NCBI GenBank assembly: GCA_900546215.1
Contig: URCD01000024.1
Coordinates: 1-24,432, forward strand
Source of the DNA: an uncultured Eubacteriales bacterium
Lineage (GTDB): Bacteria > Bacillota > Clostridia > Lachnospirales > Anaerotignaceae
Direction of reading: 5' to 3'
DNA: 24,432 nt
The position numbers and the translations under genes were made by a program. Below, one piece after another: positions 13,095 to 20,178 of the stretch. The notes beneath the pieces are model-generated. The model searched no databases. It was not told the DNA's origin and was given only the letters and a program-made list of their open reading frames with translations. Position 1 is the first letter of the stretch. Each line of letters starts with the position of its first letter.

Positions 13095-14663
13095 TTGATT
13101 TATACCGTTGTGAAGTTGTCTGTACAAGCGTCCGTTCTGATACTTGCAGTTATAGCGCTAAGGCTTTTCTTAAAAGATATTCTGCCAAAAAGAACCTTCC
13201 CCGTTCTTTGGGGAATATCAGTTTTTAAGCTTTTAGTCCCCTTTTCCTTTAATTCCGGGATAAGCATATTTATTCTGCTTAATAAGTTCAAAAACGCTGC
13301 CGTTCCTGCCAAAACTGAAATTATTTCTGAGGCCGTCCCACAGGGAATCATTCCTGCCGCGTCTGCAATATCAGAGCAGCCGTCTCTGTTATCGCCCGTA
13401 TTGATAATTTGGCTGATAGGATTAACCGTATGCTCTTTATTTTTTATTTATACGCATTTTAAATACAGAGGTATATACAGCCAGTCTGTACCTGTTGAAA
13501 ATGATTATATATTGAGCTGGCGCCAATGTCATAGGACCGTAAGAAATATTAAAATCCGCCGGTCGGATAGAATATGCACCCCATTAACCTATGGAATAGC
13601 AACTCCTGTAATACTGCTTCCGAGGTCTATGGATATTTCAGACAATAAAACACTGGGATATGTGTTATGTCATGAATATTGTCATATAAAATATTTCGAT
13701 GTTCTCTTAAAGCTGATGCTTGCTGTATCACTATGTATACACTGGTTTAATCCCCTTGTATGGTTAATGTATTTTATTGCCTGCCGAGATATAGAATTAG
13801 CCTGTGACGAGGCAGTTATATTTGAACTCGGGACTGAAATGCGTTCCGAATATGCTATGGCCTTAATAAGCCTTGAGGAACAGAAAATCGGAGTTCCCGC
13901 CATTTACACCAGCTTCAGCAAAAGTCCGATTGAAGAAAGGATTGGTGCAATTATGAAATCTAAAAAACTTACGGCAACGGCATTTACACTATCAGCAATA
14001 CTGGTTATTGGAACAGCAACTGTATTCGCCACCTCCGAGGAAATAACCTCCATAGCCGAAGGCAGCGGCACTTATCAGGACAATGAACAGGATGATGCCG
14101 AGCTTCTAAACAGCTATAAGGAATTTGGAATATCCTATGATATACAAGGGAATATGTATTTTAAAGGAGAGGCTGTTCGGTATTTCTGGGATGGATATGA
14201 GTTTGAAGAAAATTTAATGTCAAGATATGAATTTTATAACGATAGCGGAACTGTTGACGTTCATACTGTCAGGAACATTAAAGACAACGGCGACGGAAGT
14301 ATTGACCCATCTGGTGATTTGACAGACATACGTTCATATTCAAAGGCTGAATTTGACGCCAGAGATACTGCTGCAATAGAAAACCCTCCTATGGAGACTA
14401 CAGCTGTTGAAGACAACAGCAATACCACAGCCGATGGAAGGACCTTTGAACAGATCTTTGCAGATTATAAAACCTATGGTATAACCTATAAAAGCGGCAG
14501 CTCGGGTTTGGGGAACGTATATCTTAACGGCGAGCTTGTGAAGGCGTTTGTCGACGAGAAGGACGGCGGAGTATTCTCATTCCATTCTATGGACGGAGGC
14601 AGTTTGGTTGTACGGACTGTATACGACGAAAACGGAAATCTCACTGGACTTAAGAGCAAATAA
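13095..14663 (+). CDS. M56 family membrane metallopeptidase, BlaR1-like sensor with duplicated C-terminal domain
   Basis: From the TTG at 13095 the protein is 522 residues. GAGGTG lies 8 nt upstream of it, whereas a GTG at 13086 lies inside that site. Helices occur at about 4-26, 35-50, 100-120 and 295-312. The cytosolic zinc protease has HEYCH (193-197) and the downstream ELACDEA ligand motif (234-240). It should cleave or trigger loss of the BlaI-type repressor encoded just before it. BlaR1 proper ends in a penicillin-binding transpeptidase domain. Here the exported part (about 316-522) instead has two copies of a roughly 75-residue repeat: YKEFGISYD...MYFKGEAVRYFWD (341-367) and YKTYGITYK...VYLNGELVKAFVD (458-487), each ending near a VRT/LT(D/G)(I/L)(R/K)S strand. 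The inducing signal is therefore unknown. Confidence 0.9.
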   Translation: MIYTVVKLSVQASVLILAVIALRLFLKDILPKRTFPVLWGISVFKLLVPFSFNSGISIFILLNKFKNAAVPAKTEIISEAVPQGIIPAASAISEQPSLLSPVLIIWLIGLTVCSLFFIYTHFKYRGIYSQSVPVENDYILSWRQCHRTVRNIKIRRSDRICTPLTYGIATPVILLPRSMDISDNKTLGYVLCHEYCHIKYFDVLLKLMLAVSLCIHWFNPLVWLMYFIACRDIELACDEAVIFELGTEMRSEYAMALISLEEQKIGVPAIYTSFSKSPIEERIGAIMKSKKLTATAFTLSAILVIGTATVFATSEEITSIAEGSGTYQDNEQDDAELLNSYKEFGISYDIQGNMYFKGEAVRYFWDGYEFEENLMSRYEFYNDSGTVDVHTVRNIKDNGDGSIDPSGDLTDIRSYSKAEFDARDTAAIENPPMETTAVEDNSNTTADGRTFEQIFADYKTYGITYKSGSSGLGNVYLNGELVKAFVDEKDGGVFSFHSMDGGSLVVRTVYDENGNLTGLKSK

Positions 14664-14695
14664 AAACTGCGGAGGGTAAAACCTCCGCAGTTTTT
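14662..14695. terminator. Bidirectional terminator between blaR1-like and HAD genes
   Basis: A perfect 14-bp stem (14662-14675 / 14682-14695, loop GTAAAA) has a GC-rich core CTGCGGAGG, T6 on the plus strand and T5 on the minus strand. It touches the stop codon of both converging genes. Confidence 0.9.
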
Positions 14696-15333
14696 TAAAT
14701 TAGTTCTTCTGCCAGCTGTTCTATGGTGTTAACCTTTACGTCTGCGCGTGCCAGCTCAGCTTCATTCCCATAACCATAAAGACAGCCTATTGACTTTATT
14801 TTGTGTTTAATGGCAGTTTCTATATCCGTATATCTGTCTCCAATTATTATGTACTGTCCACTGTACTTATCCTTAACGGTTTCAAACACCTCGTATTTAG
14901 GCGCAAAGCTAAAATCTTCTGTGCAGTAAAAATCAGTAAAAAATTTATTCAGCTCAAATGCCTTTATATGTGCCTGCATATAATCTCTTTTACAGCTGCT
15001 TAAAAATATAAGCCTGTATTTATCCTTAAGTCTTAACAGCATCTCAGGAACGCCATCATACAGCTCTGCCCTTCCACCCTGTATAAGCTCCAGCATATTT
15101 GCTCCTATAAAGGAACTGTATCTGTCCTTCTTTTCCTGCGGCAAACAGGGCTGAAACCTGTTCCACATACTCTTGGCATCCATTCCTATATAGCTTTTGA
15201 TCTCATCTTCAGAATACTCCCGCACAGTCTCTCCGTCAGCTATCATCAATTCACAGCATTTTCGAAATGACGGTGCATAAATCTTCATGCTGTTATGCAG
15301 TGTTCCGTCATAGTCAAAGACAAGATTTATCAT
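14695..15333 (-). CDS. HAD-family phosphatase coupled to the riboflavin operon
   Basis: The 212-residue protein is a HAD hydrolase of the phosphoglycolate-phosphatase-like (type I cap) class. Motif I is FDYDGTLHNS with nucleophile Asp7 and acid/base Asp9. Motif II is in IFLSSCKR (about 110-117), and motif IV is IIGDRYTDIETA. A helical cap lies between motif I and motif II. The ATG overlaps the ribH stop codon by 4 nt (ATGA), so it is translated with the riboflavin genes. Riboflavin synthesis needs a phosphatase to dephosphorylate 5-amino-6-(5-phosphoribitylamino)uracil between RibD and RibH. In other bacteria this is done by HAD enzymes encoded elsewhere. Position makes this gene a good candidate, but that is inference: a general sugar-phosphate or phosphoglycolate phosphatase is also possible. 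Confidence 0.88.
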   Translation of the reverse strand: MINLVFDYDGTLHNSMKIYAPSFRKCCELMIADGETVREYSEDEIKSYIGMDAKSMWNRFQPCLPQEKKDRYSSFIGANMLELIQGGRAELYDGVPEMLLRLKDKYRLIFLSSCKRDYMQAHIKAFELNKFFTDFYCTEDFSFAPKYEVFETVKDKYSGQYIIIGDRYTDIETAIKHKIKSIGCLYGYGNEAELARADVKVNTIEQLAEELI

Positions 15334-15797
15334 AAGCCCATGCCTTTAATTAGGTTTACCATCTCAATAGCCCCCAAAGCGCAGTCATATCCCTTGTTTC
15401 CGGCCTTTGTTCCCGCACGTTCAATAGCCTGTTCAATATTATCTGTTGTAAGTACGCCAAACATTACGGGCACCCCACTGTTAAGGCCAGCCTGGGCAAC
15501 ACCTTTTGAGACCTCAGCGCACACATAGTCGTAATGTGAAGTTGAACCTCTTATTACAGCCCCTAAAGCGATTACTGCGTCATATTTTCCTGACAGTGCC
15601 ATTTTTGATGCCACAAGCGGTATCTCAAATGCTCCGGGTACCCATGCCAGGTCAATATCCTCGTCATTTACATCATGCCTTTTAAGTCCGTCTACCGCTC
15701 CACCGATAAGCTTTGATACAATAAATTCATTGAACCTTGCCGCTACAATTCCTACCTTAATGCCCTTTGATACTACGTTTCCTTCAAATACTCTCAT
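15330..15797 (-). CDS. ribH: 6,7-dimethyl-8-ribityllumazine synthase (RibH)
   Basis: RibH condenses 5-amino-6-ribitylaminouracil with 3,4-dihydroxy-2-butanone 4-phosphate to give lumazine, the direct precursor of riboflavin. It usually forms 60-subunit shells or pentamers. The 155-residue length is typical. Motifs are AARFNEFIV (19-27), WVPGAFEIPL (52-61), and ALGAVIRGSTSHYDYV (77-92) with the active-site His88. A late TKAGNKGYDCALGAIEM segment supplies phosphate-binding residues. The ATG has AGAGGAGG upstream. It lies 15 bp after ribBA and is followed by the overlapping HAD gene. Confidence 0.97.
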   Translation of the reverse strand: MRVFEGNVVSKGIKVGIVAARFNEFIVSKLIGGAVDGLKRHDVNDEDIDLAWVPGAFEIPLVASKMALSGKYDAVIALGAVIRGSTSHYDYVCAEVSKGVAQAGLNSGVPVMFGVLTTDNIEQAIERAGTKAGNKGYDCALGAIEMVNLIKGMGL

Positions 15798-15812
15798 TTA
15801 TTTTTCCTCCTC

Positions 15813-17015
15813 TTATTTCAAATGAAGCATATGTCCCATTTTATCCTGCTTTGTTTTCATATAAAATTCATCATACTTTGTAAGCTCAATTTCTATTGGA
15901 ACCCTTTCGACAATTGAAAGGCCAAAATCAGAAAGCCCTTCAATTTTCTTAGGATTATTTGTGAGCAGTCTTAATGTTTTGGCGCCCAGATCCCTTAAAA
16001 TCTGTGAGCCTATGTAATATTCCCTTAAGTCCTCTTCAAAGCCAAGCGCGAGATTTGCCTCAACGGTGTCAAGCCCCTTATCCTGAAGCTCATAAGCCTT
16101 TAGCTTATTTATAAGTCCTATTCCGCGGCCCTCCTGCCTCATATAAAGAAGTATGCCGCGGCCTTCCCTTTCAATCTGTCTCATTGCCTGTGCTAGCTGT
16201 TCTCCGCAGTCGCATTTAAGTGAACCAAAGGCGTCTCCTGTAAGACATTCCGAGTGAACCCTGCAAAGAATATTCTCTCCGTTTCCGATATCTCCCTTAA
16301 CAAGCGCCACATGGTGCTCGCCGTTAAGCTTATTGACATAGCCATATGCTGTAAAGCTGCCATGCTTTGTAGGCATTTTTGTTCTCGCAACACATTCAAC
16401 AAGGCTGTCATTTACCTTACGGTACTGCTGCAGAGCCTTTATAGTAATAAATTTCATATTAAATCTGTCAGCCAGCTCAAGAAGCTCGGTTTTTCTCATC
16501 ATAGTACCGTCTTCTCTCATTATTTCACAGCACAGGCCGCATTCCTTAAGGCCTGCCAGACGCATTAGGTCCACAGTGGCCTCTGTATGCCCGTTCCGTT
16601 CTAAAACCCCGTTCTTCTTTGCCAGTAGGGGAAACATATGTCCCGGTCTTCTAAAATCCTCGGGCTTAGCATCGTCGTCAATGCATTTCATAGCTGTTAC
16701 GGAACGTTCAGCCGCTGATATTCCCGTTGTTGTGCTCACGTGGTCAATAGATACGGTGAAAGCTGTTTCATGGTTATCCGTATTATTTGATACCATCTGC
16801 GGCAGTCTGAGCTTGTTTATGTATTCACTGCTCATGGGCATACATATAAGCCCTTTGCCGTGCATTGCCATAAAGTTTATGTTTTCTGTCGTGGCAGCCT
16901 CTGCCGAGCATATGAAGTCTCCCTCATTTTCTCTGTCCTCATCATCCGTTACAAGTATTATTTTACCCTTTCTGAGGTCTTCGAGTGCTTCCTCAATTGT
17001 GTTAAAACCTTTCAT
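15813..17015 (-). CDS. ribBA: Bifunctional RibBA: DHBP synthase and GTP cyclohydrolase II
   Basis: The N-terminal half (about 1-200) makes 3,4-dihydroxy-2-butanone 4-phosphate from ribulose 5-phosphate; the C-terminal half (about 205-400) opens GTP in the first committed step. Seen in the sequence: VTDDEDRENEGDFIC (22-36) and RNGHTEATVDL (140-150) for the first domain. The second domain has RVHSECLTGD (252-261) and KCDCGEQL, giving zinc ligands Cys257, Cys268 and Cys270. It also has MRQEGRGIGL (292-301) and LTNNPKKI (351-358). All expected catalytic motifs are intact in both halves. The 400-residue length is normal. The ATG has AAAGGAGGACAAAAA upstream and lies 13 bp after ribE. Confidence 0.97.
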   Translation of the reverse strand: MKGFNTIEEALEDLRKGKIILVTDDEDRENEGDFICSAEAATTENINFMAMHGKGLICMPMSSEYINKLRLPQMVSNNTDNHETAFTVSIDHVSTTTGISAAERSVTAMKCIDDDAKPEDFRRPGHMFPLLAKKNGVLERNGHTEATVDLMRLAGLKECGLCCEIMREDGTMMRKTELLELADRFNMKFITIKALQQYRKVNDSLVECVARTKMPTKHGSFTAYGYVNKLNGEHHVALVKGDIGNGENILCRVHSECLTGDAFGSLKCDCGEQLAQAMRQIEREGRGILLYMRQEGRGIGLINKLKAYELQDKGLDTVEANLALGFEEDLREYYIGSQILRDLGAKTLRLLTNNPKKIEGLSDFGLSIVERVPIEIELTKYDEFYMKTKQDKMGHMLHLK

Positions 17016-17028
17016 TTTTTGTCCTCCT

Positions 17029-17679
17029 TTAAAATCCTGCTTTTGTCAAAAATTCTTTTGTTATTCCTGATTTTTTTTCGTTTCCGGCACCTTCAAATTT
17101 TAAAAAATGTTCAATATATTTTCCCACAACATCGTTTTCCAAGTTTACCGAATCTCCCGGCTTTTTAAGCCCAAGGACTGTTTTGACTGCGGTATGAGGT
17201 ATAAGTGATACAGCAAAATCAGTATCGCTGACCTTTGCCACCGTAAGGCTTATTCCGTCTATTGCAACCGAGCCCTTTTCAATTATGTATTTCATTATCT
17301 TAGAACCGGCGGCAATAGTATACCAGAGCGCGATGTCATCCCTATCAATTTTTGTTATGGTCCCTGTACCGTCAATATGGCCTGAAACAATATGACCTCC
17401 AAAGCGTCCGTTGGCAGCCATTGCCCTCTCCAAGTTCACGGAAGAGCCTATCTTCAAGCTCCCCAGACTGCTTCTTAAAAGCGTCTCGTTCATTACATCA
17501 GCTGTAAATAACTCATTGGTATAGCCAGTTACTGTAAGGCATACACCGTTTACAGCCACACTGTCGCCAAGCTTTAAATCGCCGAATATTACTTTTCCTC
17601 CTACCGTTAGTCTGGAGGACTTTGCGCCCTTCTCCACCTTAACTATTTTTCCTATTTCCTCTACTATCCCTGTAAACAA
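17029..17679 (-). CDS. ribE: Riboflavin synthase alpha subunit (RibE)
   Basis: RibE dismutates two lumazine molecules to riboflavin and 5-amino-6-ribitylaminouracil. The 216-residue protein has the two lumazine-binding barrels. Repeat 1 starts with the family's invariant N-terminus MFTGIVEEIGKI and holds GDSVAVNGVCLTVTGY. Repeat 2 starts near GGHIVSGHIDGTGTI and holds KGSVAIDGISLTVAKV. A helical tail ends near FLKFEGAGNEKK. The start is TTG, directly after the ribD stop TGA with no gap. GAAGGTGAGA provides the ribosome binding site, and the family N-terminus confirms it. It is the second gene of the operon. Confidence 0.97.
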   Translation of the reverse strand: MFTGIVEEIGKIVKVEKGAKSSRLTVGGKVIFGDLKLGDSVAVNGVCLTVTGYTNELFTADVMNETLLRSSLGSLKIGSSVNLERAMAANGRFGGHIVSGHIDGTGTITKIDRDDIALWYTIAAGSKIMKYIIEKGSVAIDGISLTVAKVSDTDFAVSLIPHTAVKTVLGLKKPGDSVNLENDVVGKYIEHFLKFEGAGNEKKSGITKEFLTKAGF

Positions 17680-18765
17680 TCATCTCACCTTCCATTCGAT
17701 TAAAATATCTTCCCCGTATGTTGATATTTTAGGCTCACCAAGCATAAAGGCATTTTCAGGTAGGCTGACTCCTATTCCGCTTACCGCTGTTTTCGCTTTC
17801 TCTCCTCCGAATATTTTTGGCGCTATATAGCATTGCACCTTATTAACTATTCCGGACTCCAATGCGCTGTAATTAAGCTGGCCTCCGCCTTCAAGAAGAA
17901 TGCTGTCTATTTTAAGCCTTCCAAGCTTAATCATCAGGTCATTTAAATCAATGTGGCCGTATTTAGCCAATGTGTTCAGTATTTTTACGCCTCTGCTTTC
18001 ATATCTTCTGTGCTCTTTTAAATCATTGTTAACAGTGGCTATAAATGTTGGAATTTCAACTGCTGTTTTTACAATATTTGAAGTCAGCGGCGTCCTGAGT
18101 GAGGAATCACATATAATTCTTACGGGATTTCTTCCTCCCGGCAGCCTGCAGGTAAGAAGGGGATCATCTGCAAGCACAGTACCTATTCCGACCATTATTC
18201 CCGTATATCTAAGCCGGCTTTGCTGAACGCTATATCTCGCTTCTTCTCCTGTTATCCATTTGGAGGCACCTATTTTTGTGGCTATTTTACCGTCGGCTGT
18301 CATTGCATACTTCATAACCACATATGGCACTCCCGTTGTTATATAGTGAAAAAAGGGCTCGTTGAGTTCATCGCACTCTCGCTTGAGTAATCCGCTTTTT
18401 ACTATAATTCCGTGGTTCTTGAGTATATTTTCTCCCTTTCCCAAAACAAGCGGATTAGGGTCAGAAGAACCGATGAAAACCCTTTTAATTCCTTTTTCTA
18501 TAATAATATCTGTGCATGGAGGCGTTTTTCCCTGGTGAGCGCACGGCTCAAGCGTAACGTATAAATCTGCCCCTCTCACATCTTCTTTGCAGTTTAATAA
18601 AACATTCCTTTCCGCATGCAGTTCTCCATATTTGTGGTGATAATCACTGCCAAGTATTACCCCATCCTTTACCAAGACAGCTCCGACCATAGGATTGGGA
18701 GAGGTAAAGCCCATGCCTTTTTTAGCCTCTTCAATCGCCAGCTTCATATAATCATTCTCGTTCAA
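17680..18765 (-). CDS. ribD: Bifunctional riboflavin deaminase/reductase RibD
   Basis: RibD deaminates the pyrimidine product of GTP cyclohydrolase II (N-terminal domain) and then reduces its ribosyl side chain with NADPH (C-terminal domain). Seen: SPNPMVGAVLV (22-32), the zinc deaminase motif HAE (50-52) and TLEPCAHQGKTPPC (71-84) with Cys75 and Cys84. The reductase domain starts at about 147 with VVMKYAMTADGKIA and has LLEGGGQLN (290-298). I chose the TTG at 18765: GGAG lies 9 nt upstream and the protein then begins MNENDYMKLAIEEAKKG like the family. The frame continues to a TTG at 18780 and an ATG at 18774, which lack a ribosome binding site. It is the first gene after the FMN riboswitch. 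Confidence 0.95.
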   Translation of the reverse strand: MNENDYMKLAIEEAKKGMGFTSPNPMVGAVLVKDGVILGSDYHHKYGELHAERNVLLNCKEDVRGADLYVTLEPCAHQGKTPPCTDIIIEKGIKRVFIGSSDPNPLVLGKGENILKNHGIIVKSGLLKRECDELNEPFFHYITTGVPYVVMKYAMTADGKIATKIGASKWITGEEARYSVQQSRLRYTGIMVGIGTVLADDPLLTCRLPGGRNPVRIICDSSLRTPLTSNIVKTAVEIPTFIATVNNDLKEHRRYESRGVKILNTLAKYGHIDLNDLMIKLGRLKIDSILLEGGGQLNYSALESGIVNKVQCYIAPKIFGGEKAKTAVSGIGVSLPENAFMLGEPKISTYGEDILIEWKVR

Positions 18766-18782
18766 TCCAATCATCTCCAAAC

Positions 18783-18814
18783 AAAAAATGCCCTGAATAA
18801 AAATTCAGGGCATT
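18783..18814 (-). terminator. Second terminator-like hairpin before ribD
   Basis: A perfect 12-bp stem AATGCCCTGAAT / ATTCAGGGCATT (arms 18803-18814 and 18787-18798, 4-nt loop) is followed on the minus strand by a T6 tract, then at once by the ribD ribosome binding site. Its 5' arm (TGCCCTGAA) is also complementary to the start of the riboswitch (TTCAGGGCA). It could therefore act as terminator, as sequestor, or as part of the switch. Confidence 0.75.
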
Positions 18815-18842
18815 AAAATAAACATGAAAAATACCGTTAAAC

Positions 18843-18876
18843 AAAAAGTCCTGAAATGAATAAATCATTTCAGGAC
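18843..18876 (-). terminator. First terminator hairpin of the FMN riboswitch
   Basis: A perfect 12-bp stem GTCCTGAAATGA / TCATTTCAGGAC (18865-18876 / 18848-18859, 5-nt loop) with TTTTTG following on the minus strand lies about 45 nt after the aptamer. It is the likely expression platform that stops transcription when FMN binds. Confidence 0.85.
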
Positions 18877-18919
18877 ATATATGCAAACAGATCAAACCGT
18901 ACACAAACGTACAGTTGTA

Positions 18920-19030
18920 CCATCTTCTTCCATCCAGACTATACTGTCGGTTTTGGAATTACACCAAATCCTGCGCAACGCGCTCGCGGACTTTACCGCC
19001 GATCGGGAATTTCACCCTGCCCTGAAGACC
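18920..19030 (-). ncRNA. FMN riboswitch (RFN element) of the riboflavin operon
   Basis: On the minus strand the conserved RFN blocks appear in order: TCTTCAGGGCAGGGTGAAAT, TCCCGATCGGCGGTAAAGTC, CGCGAGC, GATTTGGTGTAATTCC, AAAACCGACAGTATAGTCTG and GATGGAAGAAGATG. The P1 stem pairs TCTTC at about 19028 with GAAGA at about 18925. The RFN aptamer binds flavin mononucleotide; binding in Firmicutes usually favours a terminator, lowering rib operon transcription. Two terminator-like hairpins follow before ribD. The 18766-19201 stretch without protein genes is otherwise accounted for by the rib promoter and the leader of the divergent substrate-binding protein gene. Confidence 0.97.
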
Positions 19031-19048
19031 AATATTAACTTAATTCGT

Positions 19049-19077
19049 ATATTATCACCGCCAAATTGATCTGTCAA
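19049..19077 (-). promoter_or_regulatory. Promoter of the rib operon
   Basis: On the minus strand, consensus TTGACA (19077-19072), a 17-bp spacer and TAATAT (19054-19049), preceded by TGA, place the transcript start about 12 nt before the riboswitch. Confidence 0.88.
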
Positions 19078-19106
19078 TACTAAAATAAAGTTTACACATC
19101 CAATAT

Positions 19107-19134
19107 TTTACTTACAATTAGGCACAAATATTAT
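19107..19134 (+). promoter_or_regulatory. Weak candidate promoter of the substrate-binding protein gene
   Basis: TTTACT (19107-19112), a 16-bp spacer and TATTAT (19129-19134). A near-repeat CTTACAATTAGGC (19111) and CTTGCAATTAGAC (19139), 28 bp apart, straddles the -10 and might be a regulator site. Confidence 0.35.
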
Positions 19135-19150
19135 AAAGCTTGCAATTAGA

Positions 19151-19190
19151 CCTGAAATGTCGTAAGATTTTTAATGAAAAATATTTCAGG
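19151..19190 (+). promoter_or_regulatory. Leader hairpin overlapping the ribosome binding site
   Basis: CCTGAAAT (19151-19158) can pair with ATTTCAGG (19183-19190). An inner stem ATTTTT / AAAAAT (19167-19172 / 19177-19182) stacks directly on the 3' arm. The 3' arm includes the first bases of AGGAGG, so the fold could limit translation of the lipoprotein gene. Confidence 0.35.
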
Positions 19191-19201
19191 AGGAAATTCA
19201 A

Positions 19202-20161
19202 TTGAAAAAAACTACTATTAAAAAACTTATATGCTGCGCGCTGTCATGTACCTTCCTTGTAGGCTGTGGGGCAGGCGCTTCATCGGACAAAGGCAGTGAA
19301 AATCCTAAACAAGAGCAGGAGGGCTATACATTCACCGACGACCTTGACAGAACTGTAACTGTAACTAATCCTCAGAGAGTAGTTACCCTTATAGGCTCAT
19401 TTACAGACGTATGGCTGCTGTCCGGCGGAAGCGTTGTAGGGGCATGCGATGATTCATGGGCATCATTAAATCTTGACCTGCCGGAAGATGTAGCGAATAC
19501 CGGAAAGGTTAAGGAACCTAATCTGGAGACAATACTCAGTACTGACCCCGACTTTATTATAGGCAGTGTAAATACATCCTCTACAATAGAGCTCATGGAT
19601 ACCTTTGAGGAGCTTGGTATTCCATGCGCCTACTTTGATGTATCCAATTTTGAGGACTATTTAGAAATGCTTAAAATCTGCACCGATATTACAGACAGAC
19701 CAGATTTATATGAAAAAAACGGGCTTGCTGTTAAAAACCAGATAGAAGAAGCTGAAAAAAGAATAGACGGAAGTTCGCCGGAGGTACTTTATCTCAGAAC
19801 ATCCGCAAACAGCGTACAGGCTAAAAACAGCGAAGGAAATGTATGCGGAGAGATACTTGCCAACCTTGGCTGTGTAAATATAGCCGACAGCGATACATCT
19901 CTTATAGATAATCTCAGCCTCGAGGCAATTATGAAGGCAGATCCGGAATATATTTTTGTAACTCCCCAGGGTACCGATAAAGCTGCCGCCATCGCCAATA
20001 TTGATGAAATGTTTACTTCAAATCCTGCATGGCAGTCTCTTACAGCAGTTAAAAACGGCAATTATTACGTTCTTGACCCATATCTCTATAACTTAAAGCC
20101 GAATGAGAGATGGGGGGAGGCCTATGAGAAAATGGCTGATATACTTTATCCTGAAAACTGA
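19202..20161 (+). CDS. ABC transporter substrate-binding lipoprotein, iron-siderophore/cobalamin (BtuF/FepB) type
   Basis: The 319-residue lipoprotein starts with a signal ending in the lipobox L-V-G-C (Cys22). A short Gly/Ser-rich linker leads into a helical-backbone binding fold. The pattern is FTDDLDRTVTVTNPQRVVTL (44-63), then KEPNLETILSTDPDFIIG, then a central helix, then LSLEAIMKADPEYIFVTPQG, WQSLTAVKNGNYYVLD and a C-terminal helix. This is the Peripla_BP_2 pattern of proteins that bind ferric siderophores, heme or corrinoids. The start is TTG, 8 nt after AGGAGG. No permease or ATPase gene is nearby. The next gene, 17 bp on, makes siroheme precursors, so a tetrapyrrole or metal substrate is plausible but unproven. 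No cobalamin riboswitch was seen upstream. Confidence 0.9.
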   Translation: MKKTTIKKLICCALSCTFLVGCGAGASSDKGSENPKQEQEGYTFTDDLDRTVTVTNPQRVVTLIGSFTDVWLLSGGSVVGACDDSWASLNLDLPEDVANTGKVKEPNLETILSTDPDFIIGSVNTSSTIELMDTFEELGIPCAYFDVSNFEDYLEMLKICTDITDRPDLYEKNGLAVKNQIEEAEKRIDGSSPEVLYLRTSANSVQAKNSEGNVCGEILANLGCVNIADSDTSLIDNLSLEAIMKADPEYIFVTPQGTDKAAAIANIDEMFTSNPAWQSLTAVKNGNYYVLDPYLYNLKPNERWGEAYEKMADILYPEN

Positions 20162-20178
20162 GAAAGGCGCTGATAAGT

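Noticed and set aside
14370..14384. A CTGCAATAG stretch resembling half of the BlaI-type operator, inside the blaR1-like gene
   Set aside because: Only part of the core matches, the outer arm is absent, and it lies in coding sequence.
19081..19201. Cobalamin riboswitch or other metabolite switch before the binding-protein gene
   Set aside because: The leader is only about 70 nt from the candidate promoter and lacks the B12-box or other conserved blocks.
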